Positions 1 through 6,206 of a DNA stretch of 21,376 nt are shown here, piece by piece. Where the stretch lies: assembly GCA_946628455.1 (NCBI GenBank), contig CAMOWP010000012.1:1-21376 (forward strand). The letters are read 5' to 3'. The notes beneath the pieces were generated by a model. It was not told the origin of the DNA. It saw only the letters and a list, made by a program, of their open reading frames with translations, and made no database searches. Position numbers and translations under genes: made by a program. Within the stretch, counting starts at the first letter, position 1. Each line of letters starts with the position of its first letter. This DNA is from an uncultured Clostridia bacterium (GTDB lineage Bacteria; Bacillota; Clostridia; Oscillospirales; Acutalibacteraceae).

Positions 1-1
1 A

Positions 2-148
2 ATGGATGGAGGACGATTGGGTATGAATTGGGAAGAATATCAAAATATTGACTTTTATAAAGAGTCGCATCCAGATTGGAACAAACGCAAGTCGCACGAA
101 TACTTGGTCGAAGATGAAATGAGGAGATTGATAAATGAAATTTCTTGA
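2..148 (+). CDS. 3' end of unidentified gene upstream of hsdS (possibly hsdM)
   Basis: A frame open from the left window edge ends at the TGA at 146-148 and overlaps the start of hsdS by 14 bases. The visible peptide is about 48 residues, polar and charged, and ends RRLINEIS. I do not recognise it. Position suggests the modification (HsdM) or another type I restriction subunit, since hsdS normally follows hsdM with a short overlap; this is inference from context only. An alternative is a small 41-residue gene starting at the ATG at 23, because a GGAGG lies at 8-12, ten bases upstream. The A+T-rich codon use matches hsdS and differs from guaA and everything to its right. Confidence 0.5.
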   Translation: MDGGRLGMNWEEYQNIDFYKESHPDWNKRKSHEYLVEDEMRRLINEIS

Positions 149-1262
149 TGTTTTCAATGAAATTGATAAGGGAAACTATGCTCTAACTGACGAAGCTGTT
201 TATTCCTCAATTCAAAATAATGATAGACTAATTCCTCTATATGGTGGCAACAAGAATCACACATCAACCGACAGAATGATTTCCGTATCTGCGAAAACCA
301 AAAAAGGAACTTCGATAAGAATCTTTTCTGGTGAAGGAATTATTATTAGTCTAGATGGAAGCGCAGGTAATATGACATATAAGCGCGATGAAGAGTTTGC
401 TCTTAATCATCATGCTGGATTCATAACACTACGAGACAGTTCAACAAACATTGTAAATTTGGAATACTTTGCACTATTTTTACAAAATTTTTATAAGAAC
501 ATCAGTGTCAGCGATGGCTCAAAAACCTTATCGTTAGAGCAAATATATTCTGAAGAGTTTGAGTTGCCTTCATATGAAACCCAATGCACCATATTATCAG
601 CGTGGAAAAAGACTAAAGAAAAAATAGATAGTCTAATGAAATATGTTGATTGTTGCAATGAATTGCTAAAAAAGCAATTAACTGTTGACTATAATAATTA
701 TCAAGGAAAAGCTGTTCCTATATCACGATGCATTGATTATATGAGCGGAAATTCTGGTTTAACCGAGGAATTTATATATCAAAAATTGCAAGTTAATACA
801 GATCCATACATAGTTTTATCCAGTTCAACTGAGGATCGTACATTAATGGGGAAAATTCCAATGTGCACTATTAACGATAAACCTCTAAAAGTATTTGAAG
901 GAAAAAATGGTTTATTAGTTTCAAGAAACGGTAAAGCTGGAACAACAAGGTATTTACCTTCTGGTAAATACACTATTAACGATCACGCGTATATTCTCTA
1001 TGTTAAAGATGATTCACCATATGATATTGATCTTCGTTGGCTAGCTCTTCAATATAAATCTGAGTTTTTACAATATTCTTCAAATTCTGATAATGGAACT
1101 TGGAATATGACGGGCTTTTTCAAACAAACAAAAATTGATATACCTGACATTGAAGAACAAAATGCGCTAATTGAGATATATGAAAGATTAACTCGTTTCA
1201 AAAAGGCTTTCTCTACATTAGATAAAGCTGTTTCAACCTTGTTTGAAAAACAGGTGAGTTAA
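135..1262 (+). CDS. hsdS: Type I restriction-modification specificity subunit (HsdS)
   Basis: DNA-recognition subunit of a type I restriction-modification complex (partners HsdM and HsdR). The 375 residues show the family's duplicated plan: target recognition domain 1 (about 1-143), a helical conserved spacer (about 144-185, starting LPSYETQ), target recognition domain 2 (about 190-335) and a second helical spacer (about 336-375, starting IPDIEEQNALIE). The halves also share a pattern of GSAGN.....FALNHHAGFITL against GKAGT.....YTINDHAYILYV. Each domain should read one half of a bipartite site; the site cannot be predicted here. Length is typical, with no frameshift. The start overlaps the upstream gene by 14 bases, suggesting translational coupling. 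Base composition is distinctly A+T-rich compared with all genes to the right, which fits acquisition by transfer. Confidence 0.9.
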   Translation: MKFLDVFNEIDKGNYALTDEAVYSSIQNNDRLIPLYGGNKNHTSTDRMISVSAKTKKGTSIRIFSGEGIIISLDGSAGNMTYKRDEEFALNHHAGFITLRDSSTNIVNLEYFALFLQNFYKNISVSDGSKTLSLEQIYSEEFELPSYETQCTILSAWKKTKEKIDSLMKYVDCCNELLKKQLTVDYNNYQGKAVPISRCIDYMSGNSGLTEEFIYQKLQVNTDPYIVLSSSTEDRTLMGKIPMCTINDKPLKVFEGKNGLLVSRNGKAGTTRYLPSGKYTINDHAYILYVKDDSPYDIDLRWLALQYKSEFLQYSSNSDNGTWNMTGFFKQTKIDIPDIEEQNALIEIYERLTRFKKAFSTLDKAVSTLFEKQVS

Positions 1263-1276
1263 TATAATAAAAAGCA

Positions 1277-1310
1277 GCCGATAGAACCATACTGATTCTA
1301 TCGGCTTTTT
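1277..1310. terminator. Rho-independent terminator after hsdS, probably bidirectional
   Basis: A perfect 10-bp stem (GCCGATAGAA at 1277-1286 pairing with TTCTATCGGC at 1296-1305) with a 9-base loop is followed by five T at 1306-1310. On the minus strand the hairpin is also followed by a T-rich run, so it may end guaA transcription as well. Confidence 0.85.
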
Positions 1311-1337
1311 CATAATAACTCTAAAATATTTTTAATT

Positions 1338-1356
1338 TAGCGTCAAAATAGCGTCA
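1338..1356. repeat. Pair of TAGCGTCA direct repeats near the guaA 3' end
   Basis: TAGCGTCA occurs at 1338-1345 and again at 1349-1356, a period of 11 bases, about one helical turn. It lies between the hsdS terminator and the guaA stop codon. Same-face repeats of this kind are seen as recombinase or excisionase arm sites next to integration sites. That role is inference; no integrase gene is in the window. Confidence 0.5.
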
Positions 1357-1414
1357 CGGAGTAAAAAACAATCTCGCAAACCGCCTGTTTAAGCCATTCT
1401 TGAAAATCTCGGTA

Positions 1415-2941
1415 TTATTCCCACTCCACGGTTCCCGGGGGTTTGGAGGTGATGTCGTAGACTACGCGGTTGACGCAGGGGCACTCGTTTGTTATGCGGT
1501 TTGAAACCTTTGCGAGGATATCGTAAGGGATTCGCGCCCAGTCTGCAGTCATAAAATCGTCAGTTGTGACGGCTCTGATTGCAACGAGATGCTCATACGT
1601 TCTGTGGTCGCCCATAACGCCGACTGTTTTTACGCCGGGGAGCACGCAGAAGAACTGAGCGAGGTTGCGCTCGTAGCCGTTTTTCGCCATTTCGTCCCTT
1701 AAAACCGCGTCTGCTTCCTGAAGAATTTTAATCTTTTCAGCAGTGATTTCACCGATAATCCTTACTCCGAGACCGGGGCCCGGGAACGGCTGGCGCCAGA
1801 CGAGCTCACGCGGAATTCCGAGCTTTTCGCCGACTCTTCTCACCTCGTCCTTGAACAAATCCGCAAGCGGCTCGATTATGCCGAGGAATTCAACGTCCTC
1901 CGGCGTTTTAACGCGGTTGTGGTGAGTTTTGATAACATCCGCGTCGCCCTTGCCCGATTCAATGCAATCGGGATAAATCGTACCCTGTGCAAAATAGCCC
2001 CTGTCGCTCTGCTTCCTGATTTCATCCCAGAAAACGTTAAAGAATTCCGTTCCGATAATTTTTCTTTTCTCCTCAGGGTCTGAAACTCCTTTGAGCGCCT
2101 CGAGGAAATGCTCGCCGCAGTTTACCCTGATAAAATTCATATCAAAGAGCGTTGTAAACGTTTTTTCAACGAAATCGCCCTCGTCCTTTCTCATAAGCCC
2201 CTGGTCAACAAAAACGCAGGTCAGCTGCCTGCCGACAGCGCGTGAAAGCAGCGCCGCCGCAACCGAGGAATCAACCCCGCCCGAAAGCCCGAGGATTACG
2301 TTTTTATCGCCAATCTCAGCTCTGAGCCTTTCAACAGTATTCTCAATGAAGCTGTCCATAACCCAGTCGCCCTTACAGCCGCAGATGTTATAAAGGAAAT
2401 TATAAAGCACCTGATGACCGTATTCCGAATGAGTAACCTCAGGGTGGAACTGAACTGCAAAAATACCCTTTTTAACGTTCTGCATAGCGGCGCAGGGGCA
2501 GTCGGGAGTTGTTGCAATAACCTCATAGCCCTCGGGCGCCTTGGCGATGTAATCCGTGTGGCTCATCCATACAATTGACTTTTCGGGAATATTCTCAAAA
2601 AGCGGAGAAGCCTTTGCCGAAAGCTCGATTTTTCCGTACTCCGAAACAGGAGCCGTTTTAACCTCGCCGCCCGCCATCCAGGCAGTGAGCTGGCAGCCGT
2701 AGCAGATACCGAGAATCGGCACGCCGAGCTCAAGAATCTCCTTTGAATAATGGGGAGAGGACATATCAAAAACGGAGTTCGGTCCTCCCGTGAAAATTAT
2801 GCCCTTGTACTTATTTTTTCTTATGACGTCAAGGTCTGTTGTGTACGGCAGAATTTCCGCATAAACTCTGTTGTCGCGCACGCGGCGGGCAATAAGCTGG
2901 TTGTACTGGCCGCCGAAATCAAGAACTAAAATCTTTTCCAT
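1415..2941 (-). CDS. guaA: GMP synthase (glutamine-hydrolysing)
   Basis: Converts XMP, glutamine and ATP to GMP in the cytoplasm, the last step of de novo guanine nucleotide synthesis. The 508-residue length is typical. The N-terminal class I glutamine amidotransferase domain (about 1-190) has the nucleophile Cys80 in GICYGCQ and the His166/Glu168 pair in QFHPE. The ATP-pyrophosphatase domain carries the P-loop SGGVDSS at 220-226. The C-terminal dimerisation domain ends with the family signature SKPPGTVEWE. The start ATG follows an AGGAGG-type ribosome site with good spacing and lies about 20 bases below its promoter, so there is no room for a purine riboswitch. The 3' end, which encodes the conserved VEWE end, is a known island integration site, and A+T-rich DNA begins just beyond it. 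Confidence 0.98.
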   Translation of the reverse strand: MEKILVLDFGGQYNQLIARRVRDNRVYAEILPYTTDLDVIRKNKYKGIIFTGGPNSVFDMSSPHYSKEILELGVPILGICYGCQLTAWMAGGEVKTAPVSEYGKIELSAKASPLFENIPEKSIVWMSHTDYIAKAPEGYEVIATTPDCPCAAMQNVKKGIFAVQFHPEVTHSEYGHQVLYNFLYNICGCKGDWVMDSFIENTVERLRAEIGDKNVILGLSGGVDSSVAAALLSRAVGRQLTCVFVDQGLMRKDEGDFVEKTFTTLFDMNFIRVNCGEHFLEALKGVSDPEEKRKIIGTEFFNVFWDEIRKQSDRGYFAQGTIYPDCIESGKGDADVIKTHHNRVKTPEDVEFLGIIEPLADLFKDEVRRVGEKLGIPRELVWRQPFPGPGLGVRIIGEITAEKIKILQEADAVLRDEMAKNGYERNLAQFFCVLPGVKTVGVMGDHRTYEHLVAIRAVTTDDFMTADWARIPYDILAKVSNRITNECPCVNRVVYDITSKPPGTVEWE

Positions 2942-2968
2942 ATTTGCCCTCCTGATAAACTTTTTTAT

Positions 2969-2997
2969 ATTATAATCACAAACGGGCGTAAATTCAA
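2969..2997 (-). promoter_or_regulatory. Sigma-A-type promoter of guaA
   Basis: Read on the minus strand: -35 TTGAAT (2992-2997), a 17-base spacer and -10 TATAAT (2969-2974). It lies about 28 bases upstream of the guaA start. Confidence 0.75.
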
Positions 2998-3018
2998 TAG
3001 ACTATTTAAGCATTTTTA

Positions 3019-3048
3019 TTGACAAGGCTGATTTTATTGTACTATAAT
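3019..3048 (+). promoter_or_regulatory. Sigma-A-type promoter of the zinc-ribbon protein gene
   Basis: TTGACA at 3019-3024 and TATAAT at 3043-3048 with an 18-base spacer, about 28 bases upstream of the chosen ATG. A TTG-initiated reading frame could begin at 3019, but those bases are the -35 box. Confidence 0.8.
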
Positions 3049-3075
3049 GAAACTGACGATGAAAGGAGAATGAAT

Positions 3076-3627
3076 ATGAAAATCTGTCCTCACTGCGGCT
3101 CGCAGAATGTTGACGGAGCTTTTAGCTGCTCCGCCTGCTCGGCTGATATAAGCTACGTTCAGCCCGTTAATAACGCCTATCAGAACAACTCTTATCAGGC
3201 TCCGCCTTATCAGAATAATCAGGCGCCGCCCTATCAGAATTATCAGGCTCCGCCTCAGCAGCCGTATAATCAGAGCCCTTACGGCTACAACACCTTTGAC
3301 CCCGTTGTTTCAAAGCTGAACAACGAAATTCAGAACGCAAAGACCTTAGGAATTGTTTCGGTTGTTTTCATCTTCATTATGAGACTTGTTACCTTTGTTT
3401 GCGCGCTTATAGGAATGAGCAAGGCAAAGGCGGCTAAAATAGAAGCAGAGCAGCTCGGAAACCAAATGCTCGTAAAGGAAGCGCAGGACGCTTACAAAAC
3501 GAACAAAATCGCGCTTATCGTTACTATCGTGCTTTACGCGCTGGGAATTCTTTCTACAATTGCCTTCTTTGTTATCTATATGGGTATTATGGGCGAAAGC
3601 ATTGACAGCTTAGGCGACTATATGTAA
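3076..3627 (+). CDS. Small zinc-ribbon membrane protein with YQAPP repeat
   Basis: 183-residue protein of unknown function. The N-terminus is a zinc ribbon (CPHCG at residues 4-8, CSACS about residues 18-22). Next comes a Tyr/Gln/Asn/Pro-rich linker with three YQNN..YQAPP-like units (about residues 35-60), then two hydrophobic helices, about TLGIVSVVFIFIMRLV and IALIVTIVLYALGILSTI. A charged, Ala/Lys/Glu-rich stretch separates the helices. The plan suggests a cytoplasmic zinc ribbon tethered to the membrane by a flexible linker; no partner is shown by context. I chose the ATG at 3076 because AGGAG (3064-3068) lies seven bases upstream; the ATG at 3070 is too close to it, and the longer frame would run through the promoter. 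It is monocistronic, with its own promoter and a strong terminator. Confidence 0.8.
   Translation: MKICPHCGSQNVDGAFSCSACSADISYVQPVNNAYQNNSYQAPPYQNNQAPPYQNYQAPPQQPYNQSPYGYNTFDPVVSKLNNEIQNAKTLGIVSVVFIFIMRLVTFVCALIGMSKAKAAKIEAEQLGNQMLVKEAQDAYKTNKIALIVTIVLYALGILSTIAFFVIYMGIMGESIDSLGDYM
3178..3255 (+). repeat. In-frame tandem repeat encoding YQNN(SY)QAPP units
   Basis: Three consecutive coding units lie at 3178-3207 (30 bp), 3208-3231 (24 bp) and 3232-3255 (24 bp). Each starts TATCAGAA and ends CAGG, C or T, then CG or TC with CGCC. The second and third are near-identical. They encode a Tyr/Gln/Pro-rich linker and could change in copy number by slippage or recombination. Confidence 0.8.
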
Positions 3628-3640
3628 ACAGTAAACGCCA

Positions 3641-3673
3641 AAAGTGGCAAGAACTCAGGTTCTTGCCACTTTT
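3641..3673. terminator. Strong intrinsic terminator after the zinc-ribbon gene
   Basis: A perfect 14-bp stem (AAAGTGGCAAGAAC at 3641-3654 pairing with 3659-3672) has a four-base loop TCAG. The stem ends in A on one side and T on the other, so it may work in both directions between the convergent neighbours. Confidence 0.85.
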
Positions 3674-3704
3674 ATTTATGCTTTCTGTACGGTGCTTCGC
3701 ACGC

Positions 3705-3723
3705 GGACGGGCAATGCCCGTCC
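3705..3723. repeat. REP-like perfect palindrome between convergent genes
   Basis: GGACGGGCA (3705-3713) is the exact inverted complement of TGCCCGTCC (3715-3723) around a single A. It is flanked by GC-rich sequence (TTCGCACGC before, CTACG after) and lies between the convergent zinc-ribbon and regulator genes. From memory, GACGGGCATTGCCCGTC-type palindromes are scattered in intergenic DNA of many Clostridia; this is the only copy in the window, so the repeat status is inference. Confidence 0.55.
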
Positions 3724-3736
3724 CTACGTTTTCTTT

Positions 3737-4822
3737 TTAATATTTAACAGGGGTTGAGGAAAGGTACTTGTTAACCATAAGCGCTACTTTAAATACGATA
3801 GCGTCGTCAAACTCCCTGAGGTCAAGCCCCGTCAGCTTCTTGATTTTTTCAAGACGGTAAACGAGGGTGTTTCTGTGAACGAAAAGCTTCCTCGACGTCT
3901 CTGAAACGTTAAGATTATTTTCAAAGAATTTCTGAATGGTGAAAAGCGTTTCGGAATCGAGCGAATCGATTGAGCCCTTTTTGAAAACCTCCTTTAAGAA
4001 CATATCGCACAGCGTTGTGGGAAGCTGATAGATAAGCCTTGCAATTCCGAGATTTTCATAGGAGATGATTGACTTTTCGTTATCAAAAACCTTGGCAACC
4101 TCAAGCGCAACCTGAGCCTCCTTAAAGGATTTTGCAAGCTCCTTGATGCCGGTAACGCAAACGCCTATTCCCACTATTGCGCTGCAGTAAAATTCGCTTG
4201 CAAGCGTGTCGCAGATTGACTGCGCGAGCTTTTCAAGGTCCTTGGTGTCAATATTCGGGCGCACCTCTTTAATAAGCGCTATATCCGTTTCGTTGATGTT
4301 GATAACGAAATCCTTTGATTTATCGGGGAAGAAATTCTGAATAATGTCAAAAACGGAAACCTCGGTTGCCTCCGTTATCCTGATAAGGAAAACAACCCTT
4401 GACGCGTCGTTATTGAAATGAAGCTCCCTTGATTTGATGTAAATATCGCCCGGCAGAATGTTGTCAAGAATAACGTTTTTAACGAAATTTGAGCGGTCAA
4501 ACTTTTCATCGTTGCTCTTTTTAATCTGCTCAAGAGAGATTGCGATAAGCCCTGCGTAGTGGCGGCTGACCTCGTCAGTTCCCTCAACGAAAACTGCGTA
4601 TTCCGGATGAACGTTATCTCCGAAAGCCTTATATGTGGATGAATCAACGCAGATGAGCGGGCCGTTGAAAACGCCGCCTGCGATTACACCCTTTCTAACC
4701 TCGCCGATAAGCCCGAGCTCGCTTGAGGCGATAACCGTTCCGCCCTCGTCAACAACGCCGATAACGCGGTCAATAGCCTCTCTCATCTGATTTATTATAC
4801 CCTGGAATAATCTGTTCGGCAT
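3737..4822 (-). CDS. CdaR/PucR-family transcriptional regulator
   Basis: 361-residue probable DNA-binding regulator. The N-terminus (about 1-130) resembles the sugar-diacid recognition domain, with IGVVDEGGTVIASSELGLIGE near residues 21-41. The middle fits the PucR-type GGDEF-like domain. The C-terminus is the PucR/CdaR helix-turn-helix (about 302-350) with the motif HRNTLVYRLEKI. Known members respond to sugar diacids such as glycerate or glucarate, or to purine breakdown; the ligand here is not evident. The frame could extend to a GTG at 4864, but GGAGGG at 4829-4834 sits six bases before the ATG at 4822, which I take as the start. It is monocistronic, with no obvious target operon beside it; a 39-bp dyad covers its promoter, suggesting autoregulation. 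Confidence 0.85.
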   Translation of the reverse strand: MPNRLFQGIINQMREAIDRVIGVVDEGGTVIASSELGLIGEVRKGVIAGGVFNGPLICVDSSTYKAFGDNVHPEYAVFVEGTDEVSRHYAGLIAISLEQIKKSNDEKFDRSNFVKNVILDNILPGDIYIKSRELHFNNDASRVVFLIRITEATEVSVFDIIQNFFPDKSKDFVININETDIALIKEVRPNIDTKDLEKLAQSICDTLASEFYCSAIVGIGVCVTGIKELAKSFKEAQVALEVAKVFDNEKSIISYENLGIARLIYQLPTTLCDMFLKEVFKKGSIDSLDSETLFTIQKFFENNLNVSETSRKLFVHRNTLVYRLEKIKKLTGLDLREFDDAIVFKVALMVNKYLSSTPVKY

Positions 4823-4828
4823 ACTTGT

Positions 4829-4834
4829 CCCTCC
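4829..4834 (-). promoter_or_regulatory. Ribosome binding site fixing the regulator start
   Basis: GGAGGG on the minus strand, six bases before the ATG at 4822. The longer frame from the GTG at 4864 has no comparable site and would start close to the predicted transcription start. Confidence 0.8.
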
Positions 4835-4871
4835 GAAAAATTCAAAAATCTTATAATTGTGCACAAAAAAA

Positions 4872-4910
4872 CATTAAACCGTTTGTATATATTATACAAG
4901 AGGTTTAATG
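4872..4910. promoter_or_regulatory. 39-bp nested dyad over the regulator promoter (candidate operator)
   Basis: Outer arms CATTAAACC (4872-4880) and GGTTTAATG (4902-4910) are perfect inverted complements. Inner arms TTGTATA (4883-4889) and TATACAA (4893-4899) are also perfect. Both pairs share one centre at 4891, with only two mismatched positions between them. The dyad contains the -10 box of the regulator gene. Binding by the regulator itself is an inference. Confidence 0.7.
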
Positions 4911-4919
4911 CTTTTGCAA
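4891..4919 (-). promoter_or_regulatory. Sigma-A-type promoter of the CdaR/PucR-like gene
   Basis: Minus strand: -35 TTGCAA (4914-4919), a 17-base spacer and -10 TATAAT (4891-4896), embedded in the 39-bp dyad. The leader to the ATG at 4822 is roughly 60 bases. Confidence 0.75.
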
Positions 4920-4993
4920 CCTTTTTCACAAAAAAAACTCAAAAAAATTGTCGAAAATAACCAAAGTAACCAATAGCCACAATATATAGTGCT

Positions 4994-5695
4994 TTACTCT
5001 TTTATGAGCAACAATTCTTCCCCGGTGATATACCGCGCCTCGCCCGCCTTCAGGCTTTCGTCAAGAGGGAGGCTGCCCATTTTTGTCCGCTTAAGCTCAA
5101 GGACGGTTATGCCGTATTTCTTAAACATACGCTTAATCTGGTGGTAAATCCCCTGGCGGATAACGATTTCAGCCTTAGTAAAATCCCCGTCAACGGCGCT
5201 CAGTCGCGCGGGGAGAAGCGCTTCGCCGTCAAGCGTAATTCCGCTTTCAAATTCTTTGATAAGCGCTTCGTCAAAAGGCTTGTCCAAAACTGCGATATAC
5301 GTTTTGTCAATATGCTTTTTAGGGCTTAAAATGCTGTGAGCAAACTCTCCGTCATCAGTGATAAGAATAAAGCCCGTGGTGTTTTTATCGAGCCTGCCCG
5401 CGGGGAAAAGCCCCCTGCGCCTCATCTCTGCGGGAAGCAGGTCAAGCACCGTTTTCTCGCTTTTATCCTCGCTTGCGGATACTACGCCCTCAGGCTTGTT
5501 GAGCATAATGTAAACGAACTGACGCGCGTTGATTTCCCTGCCGTCAACGGTTATGCTGTCGGCTTCTGAAACCTTTAAATCTCCCGATTTTGCGGGGCGT
5601 GAGTTAACAAAAACAGAGCCGCCTTTAATCAGCGACTTTGCCTTGCTCCGCGTGAGGTTGAGATTTTTTGAGATAAGCTTATCAAGTCTGTCCAT
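4994..5695 (-). CDS. rsuA: RsuA/RluB-family rRNA pseudouridine synthase
   Basis: Isomerises a specific uridine of ribosomal RNA to pseudouridine; the RsuA branch acts on 16S rRNA, the RluB/RluE branch on 23S. The 233-residue protein has an N-terminal S4 RNA-binding domain (about 1-50, MDRLDKLISKNLNLTRSKAK). The catalytic domain contains the active-site Asp103 in GRLDKNTTG and the supporting motifs MLNKPEG (about 64-70) and GIYHQIKRMF. Its size fits RsuA, but telling 16S from 23S substrate is not certain. Its start overlaps the DUF4830 gene end by 14 bases, so translation is probably coupled, and it is the last gene of the run that begins at 10977. No clear intrinsic terminator follows, although T-rich runs lie near 4930. 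Confidence 0.88.
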   Translation of the reverse strand: MDRLDKLISKNLNLTRSKAKSLIKGGSVFVNSRPAKSGDLKVSEADSITVDGREINARQFVYIMLNKPEGVVSASEDKSEKTVLDLLPAEMRRRGLFPAGRLDKNTTGFILITDDGEFAHSILSPKKHIDKTYIAVLDKPFDEALIKEFESGITLDGEALLPARLSAVDGDFTKAEIVIRQGIYHQIKRMFKKYGITVLELKRTKMGSLPLDESLKAGEARYITGEELLLIKE

Positions 5696-6152
5696 TCTGA
5701 GTAAGCCCCGTTAAAAAGCCGTTTTCCGCCGACGGGTCGCAGAGGTCCGCGCCGATTAAAATACCGTCGCACACCATAAGGTCGGCAATAACGTTTTTGT
5801 TATTTTTATAGTTTTTAATCTTATATGTATAAAGCGTAGCCTTTTTACCCTTGTAGCCTTCAAGGTTAAAGCCCTGCTCCTTCTGAATATCACTGTAGGA
5901 GGAGTAAACGTCGTTGAACTCGGCGGGGATTTCAATTTCCTTCACCTCGGGTTTCTCCTCAAATTCATAGCCGAGAGAGGCGAGATAAGCGCTTCGCTCC
6001 TCCTCCGAGGCGCAGCTTATGCTCGCGCTTGCGCCGACGGGCTTTCCGTTGTGGTTTGAAACAAAGGTAAGGATTATAACGGCGAGCCCCGTTATTGCGA
6101 GCGCCGCGCCGAAAAGCTGCTTCGGCTTGAGCCTGAAGGTTAAAATCTGCAT
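5682..6152 (-). CDS. DUF4830-type membrane-anchored protein
   Basis: 156-residue protein of unknown function. One N-terminal membrane segment (about 13-31, LFGAALAITGLAVIILTFV) is followed by an outside-facing soluble domain. The domain shows the DUF4830 pattern: a YLASLGYE stretch (57-63), IPAEFNDVYSSYSDIQKEQGFNLEGYKGKK (75-104, spaced motif) and a C-terminal DLMVCDGILIGADLC segment. Cys47, Cys128 and Cys138 lie in the predicted extracytoplasmic part. The family is found mainly in Clostridia and I know of no established role. The start follows AGGGTGAT. The end overlaps rsuA by 14 bases, and hflX lies 54 bases upstream, so it is probably co-transcribed with the cell-wall and ribosome genes. 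Confidence 0.8.
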   Translation of the reverse strand: MQILTFRLKPKQLFGAALAITGLAVIILTFVSNHNGKPVGASASISCASEEERSAYLASLGYEFEEKPEVKEIEIPAEFNDVYSSYSDIQKEQGFNLEGYKGKKATLYTYKIKNYKNNKNVIADLMVCDGILIGADLCDPSAENGFLTGLTQNGQT

Positions 6153-6206
6153 AGCATCACCCTGAATTTTATTATTCGTATTGCCTACAGATAATACTAT
6201 GCGGCG

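Noticed and set aside
135..1262. Phase-variable hsdS by inversion
   Set aside because: No inverted repeats or second hsdS copy are visible in the window, and no invertase gene is present.
1263..1414. tRNA gene or short gene between hsdS and guaA as an alternative integration target
   Set aside because: No cloverleaf or ribosome site is visible; the gap holds only a terminator, the 8-bp direct repeats and A+T-rich sequence.
2942..3018. Purine riboswitch upstream of guaA
   Set aside because: The -10 box is about 28 bases from the start codon, leaving no room for an aptamer.
3019..3075. Longer reading frame for the zinc-ribbon gene starting with TTG at 3019
   Set aside because: These bases are the -35 and -10 boxes of its promoter, and a good ribosome site precedes the ATG at 3076.
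3178..3255. Short tandem repeats that could suggest a CRISPR-like array
   Set aside because: The units are adjacent without spacers and in frame with codon-level variation, so they are a protein repeat.
4823..4864. GTG start extending the CdaR/PucR-like protein by 14 residues
   Set aside because: No ribosome site upstream, whereas GGAGGG sits six bases before the ATG at 4822.
4823..4993. Intrinsic terminator after rsuA
   Set aside because: T-rich runs are present near 4930, but I could not find a stable stem immediately before them on the minus strand.
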